Shown here: in pieces, positions 27,103 through 35,990 of the stretch
Numbering within the stretch: the first letter of the stretch is position 1
Layout of the letters: every line of letters starts with the position of its first letter
Source: Pigmentiphaga sp.
GTDB lineage: Bacteria > Pseudomonadota > Gammaproteobacteria > Burkholderiales > Burkholderiaceae_B
Direction of reading: 5' to 3'
Assembly (NCBI GenBank): GCA_023228945.1
Contig: JALOAI010000017.1
Coordinates: 62,001-126,000 of the forward strand
DNA: 64,000 nt
Notes under the pieces: model-generated
What the model was told of the DNA's origin: nothing
Database searches by the model: none
What the model saw: only the letters and a program-made list of their open reading frames with translations
Made by a program: the position numbers and the translations under genes

Positions 27103-27384
27103 ATGCGCTACGGCTTACAACAAACTCGGCGCTTTGCCCGAGCCTACAAAAAATTGCACGACAACGTGGCGGCGGATGTGGATGCCGCTACCGAAGTCGT
27201 GGCAGCGGATCCGACCGTGGGCGAACGCAAGAAAGGCGATCTGGCGGAACTACTGGTCTACAAATTTCGCAGCCAGAACCAGCTTTACCTCTTGGGCTAC
27301 ACGGTTGATGACGCTGTGCGGTTGGTCTATCTGGAGGCTATTGGTCCGCACGAAACCTTCTACCGCGATCTCAAGCGTTTGTAG
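27103..27384 (+). CDS. ParE/RelE-superfamily toxin
   Basis: A 93-residue basic protein opening MRYGLQQTRRFARAYKKLHD, with LLVYKFRSQNQLYLLGYTVD and a final FYRDLKRL. This is the compact alpha-beta fold of ParE-like toxins from type II toxin-antitoxin pairs. Family members poison gyrase or cut mRNA at the ribosome; the sequence does not decide which. Translation probably depends on the upstream antitoxin gene, because no clear ribosome site precedes the ATG at 27103. The pair sits beside repeat D. Confidence 0.83.
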   Translation: MRYGLQQTRRFARAYKKLHDNVAADVDAATEVVAADPTVGERKKGDLAELLVYKFRSQNQLYLLGYTVDDAVRLVYLEAIGPHETFYRDLKRL

Positions 27385-27393
27385 TCGGAAGAG

Positions 27394-27585
27394 TCAGCGC
27401 GACTTCAGCGCCTCGGAGATTTTTTTGTCGGTGTTGTACTGGCTGAGCGCGTAGACCGCCCAGATGGCGGCGGGGATCCAGCCGATCAGGGTGATCTGCA
27501 GGATCAGGCAGATGATGCCGGCAAAGGGGCGACCGATGGTGAAAAACACCAGCCAGGGCAGCAAAAGGGCAACGAGCAAGCGCAT
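27394..27585 (-). CDS. YqaE/Pmp3-family small membrane protein
   Basis: A 63-residue protein with two membrane helices (LLVALLLPWLVFFTI and FAGIICLILQITLIGWIP) and the Pmp3 block IGWIPAAIWAVYAL, followed by a charged tail. Pmp3 proteins are stress-related inner-membrane peptides that influence membrane potential. The start ATG at 27585 has AGGGTGAG four bases upstream; a longer reading to 27642 adds an unlikely hydrophilic leader. It is convergent with the toxin gene, with nine bases between stops. Confidence 0.85.
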   Translation of the reverse strand: MRLLVALLLPWLVFFTIGRPFAGIICLILQITLIGWIPAAIWAVYALSQYNTDKKISEALKSR

Positions 27586-27772
27586 GAAACTCACCCTGTG
27601 AGATGAACGAGGCCAATTAGTGTAACCGTAGACCAGGCGCAAGCGGCTGGCGGTGAATCGGCGCTATGCTACCCGCTCGCCTTCTCACCGCCCGACGCTC
27701 GCCGGCCGCCGCCCTTGCCGAACGAGCCAACGCCAGGCTGAACATTTCGCACCTCTCTCGCGACCGTCCTTC

Positions 27773-28252
27773 ATGCATCCCCGTGCCCGCCAACTCATCG
27801 ATCAACTGAAGCTCCAGCCCCATCCCGAGGGCGGGCTGTTTGCCGAAGTCTACCGCTCGGCCATACCGGTGAGCCGAGCCGACGGCAGCCAGCGGGCGGC
27901 CCTGACGACCATTTACTTCCTGCTACCCGAGGGCGCGGTCAGCCAATGGCATCGGGTGGCGGCCGACGAAGTCTGGCATTTCTACGAAGGCGCGCCGCTG
28001 CGCCTGAGCATCGCCGAAGCACCCGGCCACATGGTGCGCCACGAATGGCTGGGCGTGGCGGACGAATGCTGCCGCCCCGTCCGGATTGTTCCAGCCCACG
28101 CCTGGCAGGGGGCGGCCTCCAGCGGCGCCTTTACCCTGGTCGGCTGCACTGTGGCCCCGGGCTTTGATTTTGCGGATTTCGTTCTACTCGACCAGCTCGA
28201 TACCACCGCGCGCCCCACGTTGCCACCCCTGGCCCCCAATCCCGCATTCTGA
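27773..28252 (+). CDS. Cupin superfamily protein (DUF985 / cupin_5)
   Basis: A 159-residue protein with MHPRARQLIDQLKLQPHPEG, TTIYFLLPEGAVSQWHRV, DEVWHFYEGAPLRL and TLVGCTVAPGFDFADFVL, the conserved blocks of the DUF985 cupins. The His and Glu of WHRVAADEVWHFYEG would form the metal-binding pocket. Family function is not established. The start ATG at 27773 agrees with family N-termini; upstream in-frame sequence is not conserved. It is a single gene with no obvious operon partner. Confidence 0.88.
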   Translation: MHPRARQLIDQLKLQPHPEGGLFAEVYRSAIPVSRADGSQRAALTTIYFLLPEGAVSQWHRVAADEVWHFYEGAPLRLSIAEAPGHMVRHEWLGVADECCRPVRIVPAHAWQGAASSGAFTLVGCTVAPGFDFADFVLLDQLDTTARPTLPPLAPNPAF

Positions 28253-28416
28253 GCCGCCGAAAGTTCGAGGTTGTCGGGGCGGATGCGGAAGGCAGGCCAG
28301 GAGGCCGCCGCGGGCACGCCGCCATAGGGTTGCACGGGCGTGAGCGGGGCTGGCGGCCGGGCGGCCGGGCAACGGGAATGGTATGCTGCTTCCCTTTGCC
28401 TTTCAGGAACGTCATC

Positions 28417-28698
28417 ATGACCCAAGCCAGCGCCCGCCATATCCTCGTCTCGACCGAAGCCCAGTGCAACGAACTCAAGGCCGCCATCGAAGGCGGCGCC
28501 GATTTCGCGCAAGTGGCCCGCGAAAACTCCAGCTGCCCCTCCAGCCGCGATGGCGGCAATCTGGGCACCTTCGGCCGTGGCATGATGGTCAAGGAATTCG
28601 ACGAAGTCGTCTTCAGCGCGCCCGTGGGCGTGGTGCAAGGCCCCGTTAAAACCCAATTCGGCTATCACCTGGTGGAAGTGACCCACCGCCAGGACTAA
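28417..28698 (+). CDS. Single-domain parvulin peptidyl-prolyl isomerase
   Basis: A 93-residue PpiC-type rotamase consisting only of the catalytic domain: ARHILVSTEAQCNELK (first active-site His), GADFAQVARENSSCPS, GGNLGTFGRGMMVKEFDEVVF, and TQFGYHLVEVTHR (last His). There is no signal peptide, so it is a cytoplasmic foldase like E. coli PpiC. AGGAA lies eight bases before the ATG at 28417. It catalyses cis-trans isomerisation of prolyl bonds. Confidence 0.92.
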   Translation: MTQASARHILVSTEAQCNELKAAIEGGADFAQVARENSSCPSSRDGGNLGTFGRGMMVKEFDEVVFSAPVGVVQGPVKTQFGYHLVEVTHRQD

Positions 28699-28742
28699 AG
28701 CCAGGCCGCGCTCGCGGCGCCAGACCGCGCCGCGCAGCCGCC

Positions 28743-29180
28743 TTAGCGGACCGGTACGACTTCGACGGGATCCGAGCCGCGGGAATTATCGAAAGTGAAG
28801 ACAAACGGAATACCGATCAGGCTGCCTTCGAGGGCGGGATCCTTGGGATCCCCGAAGGGCTCGCACTTGGCGTCGAGCCCGGCGCGCAAAGCGGCGTGAT
28901 CGAGTTTTTCGTTGCCCGACGAGCGCAGTACGCGCGCAAAACGGAAACGGCCTTCAACATTGAAAGTCAGCAGCGCTACGGTCTCGCCCTTGAATCCGCC
29001 GGGGAGATCCTGCATGGCTTCTTCGGGGAACGGCACATCGCACTTGACGTCGTGGTTGATAAGCGTGTTGGGATCGACTCCGGTAGCCAAACCTTCCGGC
29101 CCCAGTGCCTGCGCCTGCGCCGGCGCCACGGCGGCCATGCCCAACAGGACCCCTGCCAACAGTGTAAGGGCGGACTTCAT
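28743..29180 (-). CDS. Exported protein with TonB-C-like domain
   Basis: A 145-residue protein. It has a signal peptide (MKSALTLLAGVLLGMAAVAP, then AQAQA). The mature part resembles the TonB C-terminal fold: VPFPEEAM, GETVALLTFNVEGRFRFARVLRSSG and LDHAALRAGL. There is no membrane anchor after cleavage and no Pro-rich spacer, so it is not a working energy transducer but a soluble periplasmic relative. The start ATG at 29180 gives the cleanest signal; another at 29198 adds six residues. Two cysteines (in VKCDV and AKCEPF) could pair. Function is unknown. Confidence 0.7.
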   Translation of the reverse strand: MKSALTLLAGVLLGMAAVAPAQAQALGPEGLATGVDPNTLINHDVKCDVPFPEEAMQDLPGGFKGETVALLTFNVEGRFRFARVLRSSGNEKLDHAALRAGLDAKCEPFGDPKDPALEGSLIGIPFVFTFDNSRGSDPVEVVPVR

Positions 29181-29322
29181 CGAGTCAGTGCTCCGCATCG
29201 ATACAATCCCTAAGTATAGACAACTCTGCCCGAATCATCGCGCGCGTCGGCGCCAAGCTGGTATAAGATCCTGGATGGCGGCCAGATTGTCGCAGCCGTC
29301 CCACACTCGCAAGGAATCCGTG

Positions 29323-29748
29323 ATGCAACGCCCCGCACTGCTAGCCGTGCTGGCCGCCAGTCTGATGACCGCCTGCAGTTCCCTCCCCGGCTCCGAGGGC
29401 TATCCAAGCCTGGAATCTTCGCATTGGCAGCTCACCAGCGTCTCGGGCCGCACCCTCGAACTCCCGGCATCCCCGTCCATCGAGTTGCGCTTCCTCGACA
29501 GCCGCGTGCATTTTCATGGCTGCAACGCGCTCTCGGGCCGCTACACCCAGGACGGCAATACGCTACAGGTGCCCAAGGGCTTCGTGGGCACGCGCATGAG
29601 CTGCAACGACGAGCTCATGGCCATCGATGCCGCCGCCACCGCCCTCTTTGAAACCGGGGTCAAGTATCAGTTGCAAGGCGATCGCCTTACCCTTCAGCAC
29701 GATACCGAGCGCTGGACCTTCCAGCGCGCTCCCGAGGAAAAAAATTGA
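29323..29748 (+). CDS. META-domain lipoprotein (HslJ-like)
   Basis: A 141-residue protein with a lipoprotein signal (LAVLAASLMTACSS, Cys near residue 19) and one META domain: HWQLTSVSGRTLELP, VHFHGCNALSGRYTQDGN and TRMSCNDELMAIDAAATALF. META proteins such as HslJ are outer-membrane or periplasmic and linked to heat shock and resistance to stress; the biochemical role is unclear. AAGGAA precedes the ATG at 29323. The two Cys in GCNA and MSCND are the conserved META pair. Confidence 0.87.
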   Translation: MQRPALLAVLAASLMTACSSLPGSEGYPSLESSHWQLTSVSGRTLELPASPSIELRFLDSRVHFHGCNALSGRYTQDGNTLQVPKGFVGTRMSCNDELMAIDAAATALFETGVKYQLQGDRLTLQHDTERWTFQRAPEEKN

Positions 29749-29779
29749 TTCGCCGAGCGCGCCTGTCTGGTGGTGCGCT

Positions 29780-29986
29780 TTAATCGGCGTCGGGCAGCGG
29801 CGGCTCGATACGGAAGAACTTGCAACCCCGATCCAGCAACGCGGCCACGTCATGCTCAGACACTTCGGCATCGGTCCCCATCAGGCGGGCTTCGCCATGT
29901 TCACGAATATGCAGAACGCAGTACGGATCGTTGTCCATCGAGTACCAGTAATATCCCGGGGCCAGATTGTGCAGTCGGGCAGTCAT
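29780..29986 (-). CDS. Small protein of unknown function
   Basis: 68 residues: MTARLHNLAPGYYWYSMDND, then PYCVLHIREHGEARL, and EVSEHDVAALLDRGCKFFRI. It is hydrophilic, with no signal or membrane segment. The start is decided by AAGGAG nine bases before the ATG at 29986; a GTG at 29995 would sit on that site. It is convergent with the META gene. I do not recognise the family. Confidence 0.6.
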   Translation of the reverse strand: MTARLHNLAPGYYWYSMDNDPYCVLHIREHGEARLMGTDAEVSEHDVAALLDRGCKFFRIEPPLPDAD

Positions 29987-30066
29987 GACGTCCACTCCTT
30001 GATCAAGTCAGCCCGCATTATCGCGCAGTCGGGATCTCCCCGGCTCCACCACGGAACCCTCCGATC

Positions 30067-30375
30067 ATGATGTTCAAGCTTTCCCGCCTGCGCCTGGCGC
30101 TGGCGAGCCTGGCGCTGGCGGTTCTCGCCGCCTGCGGCAGTACCGACGATAATCGCGGCGTCGCCAACTACGCCGACGACGCGGGCATCACCGCCCGCGT
30201 GCGCCTGGCCCTGGTTCAGCACCCGATATGGCGCCAGGCCGATCTGCAGGTCAGCACGCAATCGGGCGTCGTCCGCCTTACGGGGCAGGCGCCCGACGAC
30301 CTCGATCCCAAACAACTGAACGGCCTGGTGGCGGCGGTCGATGGCGTACTGGGCGTGACCAACGACGTGCGCTGA
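30067..30375 (+). CDS. BON-domain lipoprotein
   Basis: A 102-residue protein. The lipoprotein signal SLALAVLAACGSTDD places the modified Cys near residue 23. A single BON domain follows: ADDAGITARVRLALV, DLQVSTQSGVVRLTGQAPDD, VDGVLGVTNDVR. BON proteins (OsmY/DolP group) bind phospholipids and guard envelope integrity. Two consecutive ATGs (30067, 30070) can start it. Its stop directly abuts the stop of the convergent dnaJ gene. Confidence 0.85.
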   Translation: MMFKLSRLRLALASLALAVLAACGSTDDNRGVANYADDAGITARVRLALVQHPIWRQADLQVSTQSGVVRLTGQAPDDLDPKQLNGLVAAVDGVLGVTNDVR

Positions 30376-31491
<1,116 letters not shown>

Positions 31492-31699
31492 GGATTGATG
31501 TCGGTTGATGCGGCGGGTTGCTTACAGTCAAAGCGACCGCCAGGGGCCGCCGGCCTCGCCGCCCGCGCCACGCCCGTGACGAAACGACGATGCCTGCCGG
31601 CATGGCTGCCTGGGAGGCGGCCACGCGGGCAGGCGTTGGCGCGAATCGGAAGAAACGCCGCGCGCCGGTGCACCAGGGCCCCGGCGCACGACCTGACGC

Positions 31700-33634
31700 T
31701 TAGTTGTCGCGCTTGACTTCCTTGAAGTCGGCGTCGACCACATCGTCGTCGTTGGCCTTGCCACCCGCGGCACCGCCCGGAGCGGCGCCGCCGGCGTCGC
31801 CTTGCTGCGCCTGCATGTCGGCGTACATCTTCTCGCCAAGCTTCTGCGAAGCAGACGTCAGGGCCTGGACCTTGGCGTCGATGGCGTCCTTGTCGCCGTC
31901 CTTCAGCACGGCTTCGACCTCCTGGATCGCGGCTTCGATGGCCTCCTTATCGGCGGCGTCGAGCTTGTCGCCGTATTCGGCCAGCGATTTGCGCGTGGCG
32001 TGCACCAGGGCGTCGGCCTGATTGCGGGCCTGGGCGGTTTCGGCCACCTTGCGGTCTTCCTCGGCATTGGCCTCGGCGTCGGCCACCATGCGCTGGACTT
32101 CGTCCTCGGTGAGGCCGGAGTTCGCCTTGATGGTGATCTTGTTCTCCTTGCCGGTGCCTTTATCCTTGGCCGACACGTGCAGGATGCCGTTGGCGTCGAT
32201 GTCGAACGTGACTTCGATCTGCGGCATGCCGCGCTGCGCGGGCGGGATCCCTTCGAGGTTGAATTCGCCCAGCATCTTGTTGCCGGCGGCGATCTCGCGC
32301 TCGCCCTGGAAGACCTTGATGGTCACCGCTGGCTGGTTGTCGTCGGCGGTGGAAAACACCTGCGAGAACCGGGTGGGGATGGTGGTGTTCTTCTGGATCA
32401 TCTTGGTCATCACACCGCCGAGGGTTTCGATGCCCAGGGACAGCGGGGTGACGTCGAGCAGCAGGACGTCCTTGCGGTCGCCCGACAGCACCGAACCCTG
32501 CACCGCGGCGCCAGCCGCCACCGCCTCATCGGGGTTGACGTCTTTGCGCGGCTCGCGGCCGAAGAACTCCTTGACCTTCTCTTGCACCTTGGGCATGCGG
32601 GTCTGGCCGCCGACCAAAATCACGTCGTCGATTTCGGACACCTTGATGCCGGCATCCTTGATGGCGATGCGGCAGGGCTCCATGGTGCGCTCGATGAGGT
32701 CTTCGACCAGGGCTTCGAGCTTGGCGCGGGTGATTTTCACGCTGAGGTGCTTGGGACCGGAGGCATCCGCCGTAATGTACGGCAGGTTGATTTCGGTCTG
32801 CTGGCTGGACGACAGCTCGATCTTGGCCTTTTCAGCGGCTTCCTTCAGGCGCTGCAGGGCAAGCACGTCTTTGCTGAGGTCGACGCCCTGATCCTTTTTG
32901 AATTCGCCGATGATGTAATCGATGACGCGCTGGTCGAAGTCTTCGCCGCCCAGGAAGGTATCGCCGTTGGTGGACAGCACCTCGAACTGCTTCTCGCCAT
33001 CGACGTCGGCGATCTCGATGATGGACACGTCGAAGGTACCGCCGCCGAGGTCATACACCGCGATCCGGCGATCACCCTTCTCGCCCTTGTCGAGGCCGAA
33101 GGCCAGCGCCGCCGCCGTGGGCTCGTTGATGATGCGCTTGACTTCAAGGCCGGCGATGCGGCCGGCATCCTTGGTGGCCTGGCGCTGGCTGTCGTTGAAG
33201 TAGGCCGGCACCGTGATCACGGCCTCGGTGACTTCCTCGCCGAGATAGTCTTCGGCGGTTTTCTTCATCTTGCGCAGCACTTCGGCCGACACCTGGGGCG
33301 GCGCGAGCTTCTTGCCGCGCGCCTCGACCCAGGCGTCGCCGTTGTCGGCCTTAACGATGGCGTAAGGCATCAGCTCGATGTCTTTCTGTACCGCTTTTTC
33401 GTCGAAGCGGCGGCCGATCAGGCGCTTGACGGCATACAGCGTGTTGGTGGGGTTGGTCACCGCCTGGCGCTTGGCCGGCGCGCCCACCAGGATCTCGCCG
33501 TCTTCCATGTAGGCGATGATCGAAGGCGTGGTGCGCGTGCCTTCGGCGTTTTCGATGATCTTGACCTGATCGCCTTCCAGCACCGCCACGCAGCTGTTGG
33601 TGGTGCCGAGGTCAATCCCGATGATTTTTCCCAT
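31700..33634 (-). CDS. dnaK: Chaperone protein DnaK (Hsp70)
   Basis: A 644-residue Hsp70. The ATPase domain opens IIGIDLGTTNSCVAVLEGD, with AVITVPAYFND, VYDLGGGTFDVSIIEI and ILVGGQTRMPKVQ. The interdomain linker VLLLDVTPLSLGIE leads to the substrate-binding domain, and a Gly/Ala-rich lid tail ends in DDVVDADFKEVK. It works with DnaJ and GrpE in cytoplasmic protein folding. AGGAA lies about ten bases before the ATG at 33634. A sigma-32 promoter overlaps the end of grpE (33677-33704), so dnaK can be transcribed separately from grpE. Confidence 0.99.
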   Translation of the reverse strand: MGKIIGIDLGTTNSCVAVLEGDQVKIIENAEGTRTTPSIIAYMEDGEILVGAPAKRQAVTNPTNTLYAVKRLIGRRFDEKAVQKDIELMPYAIVKADNGDAWVEARGKKLAPPQVSAEVLRKMKKTAEDYLGEEVTEAVITVPAYFNDSQRQATKDAGRIAGLEVKRIINEPTAAALAFGLDKGEKGDRRIAVYDLGGGTFDVSIIEIADVDGEKQFEVLSTNGDTFLGGEDFDQRVIDYIIGEFKKDQGVDLSKDVLALQRLKEAAEKAKIELSSSQQTEINLPYITADASGPKHLSVKITRAKLEALVEDLIERTMEPCRIAIKDAGIKVSEIDDVILVGGQTRMPKVQEKVKEFFGREPRKDVNPDEAVAAGAAVQGSVLSGDRKDVLLLDVTPLSLGIETLGGVMTKMIQKNTTIPTRFSQVFSTADDNQPAVTIKVFQGEREIAAGNKMLGEFNLEGIPPAQRGMPQIEVTFDIDANGILHVSAKDKGTGKENKITIKANSGLTEDEVQRMVADAEANAEEDRKVAETAQARNQADALVHATRKSLAEYGDKLDAADKEAIEAAIQEVEAVLKDGDKDAIDAKVQALTSASQKLGEKMYADMQAQQGDAGGAAPGGAAGGKANDDDVVDADFKEVKRDN

Positions 33635-33676
33635 GATGTGTTATTCCTGAAAGAGATTGAAGATTGGATGCTCCGA

Positions 33677-33704
33677 ATCTGGGGATCGTCGCGGGGTTTT
33701 CAAG
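33677..33704 (-). promoter_or_regulatory. Sigma-32 (heat-shock) promoter of dnaK
   Basis: On the minus strand CTTGAAA (-35, 33698-33704), a 13-base spacer, and CCCCAGAT (-10, 33677-33684), close to the CTTGAAA / CCCCATNT consensus. The -35 box overlaps the grpE stop codon. The dnaK start is about 43 bases downstream of the -10 box. Confidence 0.75.
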
Positions 33705-34266
33705 CAGCCACGGTAACGAGCGCCGGCCGCAAGACCCGATCGGCGATGAGGTAGCCTTTTTGCAGCACTTGCACCACGGTGTTGGCGGGTTGGTCGCATG
33801 GCACGGTGGAGATGGCCTGGTGCTGGTGCGGATCGAAGCGGTCGCCGACGGCGGGCGCGATCTCGGCCAGGCGATGGCGCTCGAAGGCCGTGATGAGCTG
33901 GCGTAGCGTGGTTTCGACGCCGGCGCGCCAAGCTTCGGTGGTCTGGTCGGGCTGGGCCAGGGCGGCCTCGAGGCTGTCCTTGACCGGCACCAGGCTTTCG
34001 GCGAAGGACTCGATGCCGAATTTGCGCGCCTTGGCGATTTCTTCCTGGGTGCGGCGGCGCGTGTTTTCGACCTCGGCGGCGGCGCGCAGCATCTGCTCCT
34101 GCATCTCCGCGTTTTCTTGCTTCAGGAGATCCAAGCTGGCCTGCAAAGCCTCCAGCGGATCGAGCCCGACCTCGCCGCCGCCCGGCTCCTGGCCCGCCGC
34201 GGACGGCTCGATACGGTCGTCGTCCTGGGGGGAATTGTCCTGGGATTGATCATGTTGCGCCGCCAT
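33700..34266 (-). CDS. grpE: Nucleotide exchange factor GrpE
   Basis: A 188-residue GrpE. It has an acidic unstructured N-terminus, a long coiled coil (LLKQENAEMQEQMLRAAAEV then ENTRRRTQEEIAKARKF), and the C-terminal beta domain (HQAISTVPCDQPANTVVQVL, KGYLIADRVLRPALVTVA). It releases ADP from DnaK and acts as a thermosensor. The start ATG at 34266 has a perfect AAGGAGG site; the frame is open further upstream but crosses the heat-shock promoter, so the longer start is rejected. Confidence 0.97.
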   Translation of the reverse strand: MAAQHDQSQDNSPQDDDRIEPSAAGQEPGGGEVGLDPLEALQASLDLLKQENAEMQEQMLRAAAEVENTRRRTQEEIAKARKFGIESFAESLVPVKDSLEAALAQPDQTTEAWRAGVETTLRQLITAFERHRLAEIAPAVGDRFDPHQHQAISTVPCDQPANTVVQVLQKGYLIADRVLRPALVTVAA

Positions 34267-34322
34267 CGGCAACCTCCTTGTTTGAATGCGGTCTGCGTGC
34301 CCTTCGGCACATACGGTGCCGT

Positions 34323-34352
34323 ACATGGGGATGGAAGCAAGCGATTCAAGGG
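34323..34352 (-). promoter_or_regulatory. Sigma-32 (heat-shock) promoter of grpE
   Basis: On the minus strand CCCTTGAA (-35, 34345-34352), a 14-base spacer and CCCCATGT (-10, 34323-34330), nearly the full sigma-32 consensus. The 5' leader to the grpE ATG is about 50 bases. The region between this promoter and the upstream small gene holds repeat copy C. Confidence 0.85.
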
Positions 34353-34446
34353 TTCTTTTTGCGTTCCCGAGGCAAAAATCCCCTTTGGGGGCAGCGCCGC
34401 CGCCTCTCAAAAATCAGAACCGCCGCGCAATGGCGGCGGCTCCGTC

Positions 34447-34647
34447 GTGAAGAACTCCGGCCTCCCGGCCGGAGCTGCTCCGTCATCCTCCTGGGGCCCC
34501 TCCGGCTCCAGGGAACGACGGCCTCGCTGCCCCCCTGCGGGATAAGCCCGGACACCGGTCAGTCCCTGCGGACTGGCGGTGCCTGGCGCACCCGAGCGGC
34601 ATGCTGGCCGCGAGGCGGACCGGGACTTGCGCTTTGGCCCGGGGTCA
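34447..34647 (-). repeat. Expanded copy (C) of the dispersed structured repeat
   Basis: Read on the minus strand it starts TGACCCCGGGCCAAAGCGCA, the same entry block as copies A and B, and ends with AGCTCCGGCCGGGAGGCCGG then AGTTCTTCAC. The middle is about 76 bases longer than in A or B; that extra part holds further inverted repeats. The opening TGA is the stop codon of the 79-residue gene. It occupies most of the otherwise gene-free 34353-34644 stretch between that gene and grpE. Confidence 0.65.
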
Positions 34648-34884
34648 AGGCGTGGGCTCGGGATGGTCGGGATCGTCGAGCGCCGGAGGATCACTGGCGG
34701 GAAAAGTGTCTTCGAGGGCATCATCGAGCATCTTTTCGATTTCGTCTTCATCGGCGACATGATGCGGCGCCGCCGGCGCGGACGGCCCGCCGGCAGGCAG
34801 CGGATCGCTGGCCGGGAAGGTTTCCTCCAGGGCGCGATCCCGACGTTGCGTGTCGGGATCGGCCGGCTTTCGGGGTTGATTCAT
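34645..34884 (-). CDS. Small acidic protein with duplicated TFPASDP motif
   Basis: 79 residues, strongly acidic and Pro-rich. The segment ALEETFPASDPLP (about residues 18-30) is repeated as ALEDTFPASDPPAL (about 56-69), separated by a Pro/Ala linker. The L-x-x-TFPASDP motif occurs in other small proteobacterial proteins of unknown function, and two copies in one chain suggest an internal duplication. A GGAGG site lies six bases before the ATG at 34884, and the ATG overlaps the hemH stop (ATGA), so it is translated with hemH. No signal or membrane segment is seen. Confidence 0.75.
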   Translation of the reverse strand: MNQPRKPADPDTQRRDRALEETFPASDPLPAGGPSAPAAPHHVADEDEIEKMLDDALEDTFPASDPPALDDPDHPEPTP

Positions 34885-35987
34885 GCTTCACCTCCGGGGG
34901 TGCGGGCGAGGCGGGTTTCCCAGCCCTGCAGATGACGTTCGAGCATTGATGATAACGCGCCTATCCAGGCCGGGTCGTCGTTGAGCGCCGGAACGTGCCG
35001 CAACGCCTCGCCTCCCGCCGCCGTAAACGCCCGCTCGTTCTCCTGGGCGATCTCTTCCAGCGTCTCCAGGCAATCGGCGGTGAAGCCGGGGCAAACCACG
35101 TCGAGCGTCTTGATCCCCTGCGCGGCCAGGGCCACCACGGTGGGCTCGGTATAGGGTTGCAGCCATTCGGCGGCGCCGAAACGGCTCTGGAATGTCACCA
35201 CATACTGCTCGGGCGCCAGATGCAGGGCCTCGGCCAGCAGTCTGCCGGTTTGCATGCATTCGGCGAAATAGGGTTCGCCCAGCTCCACCGAGCGTTTGGG
35301 CAGGCCATGAAAGCTCATGATGAGCTTCTGGCCCCGCCCCTGCCGGGACCAGGCTTCGCGCACGCGGTGCGCCACGGCCGCGATGTAGCCGCGGTCGTCG
35401 TAGAAGCGCTGAATGAAGCGGAGTTCGGGCTGGTCTCGCAAGCGCCCGGCGTAAGCGGCGACACAATCGACCACCGTCGCGGTGGTGCTGGCGGAATACT
35501 GCGGGTACTGCGGCGCCACCAGAATGCGGCGACAACCGGCCTCCCGCAATTGGCGGATACCCGCCGCCACGCCGGGCTCGCCATAGCGCATCGCCAGCGC
35601 GACCGTGACATCGTGGCCCCGGGCGGCCAGCTCGGCCTGCACGGCGTCGGCCTGGCGGCGGCTATGCACCAGCAACGGCGATCCCTCCGACATCCAGATG
35701 CCGGCATACTTGGCCCGCAGACGGCGCGGTCGCAAGGGTAGCACCGCGCCGTGCAAAATGGGCATCCAGAGCGCGCGCGGCAACTCGACCACACGAGGGT
35801 CGGCCAGGAACTCCGCGAGAAAACGGCGGATCGCCGGCGCATCCGGCGCCGAGGGCGTGCCGAGATTGACCAACAACACGCCAGCCCGGCCGCCGCCCGG
35901 CACGGGTGGTGTCTGGAAGGGATCAGAGGGAGGGGGATCGGACAGGAACCGGCCCGGTCCGAGGAACCGCTGCAGAAATGCCGCCAT
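34881..35987 (-). CDS. hemH: Ferrochelatase
   Basis: A 368-residue enzyme that inserts Fe2+ into protoporphyrin IX, the last step of heme synthesis. Family blocks: GVLLVNLGTPSAPD (about residues 36-49), SEGSPLLVHSRRQA, VAPQYPQYSASTTATV, KLIMSFHGLPKRS with the catalytic His, TFQSRFGAAEWLQPYTEPTV and VVCPGFTADCLETLEE. It has a 35-residue N-terminal extension common in betaproteobacterial HemH. It lies between hrcA (3-base gap) and the small acidic gene (4-base overlap). Confidence 0.96.
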   Translation of the reverse strand: MAAFLQRFLGPGRFLSDPPPSDPFQTPPVPGGGRAGVLLVNLGTPSAPDAPAIRRFLAEFLADPRVVELPRALWMPILHGAVLPLRPRRLRAKYAGIWMSEGSPLLVHSRRQADAVQAELAARGHDVTVALAMRYGEPGVAAGIRQLREAGCRRILVAPQYPQYSASTTATVVDCVAAYAGRLRDQPELRFIQRFYDDRGYIAAVAHRVREAWSRQGRGQKLIMSFHGLPKRSVELGEPYFAECMQTGRLLAEALHLAPEQYVVTFQSRFGAAEWLQPYTEPTVVALAAQGIKTLDVVCPGFTADCLETLEEIAQENERAFTAAGGEALRHVPALNDDPAWIGALSSMLERHLQGWETRLARTPGGEA

Positions 35988-35990
35988 GGA

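Noticed and set aside
31802..33754. Open frame of 650 codons antisense to dnaK
   Set aside because: Shadow of DnaK codon usage (runs of Val, Gly, His, Asp). DnaK is unmistakable on the other strand.
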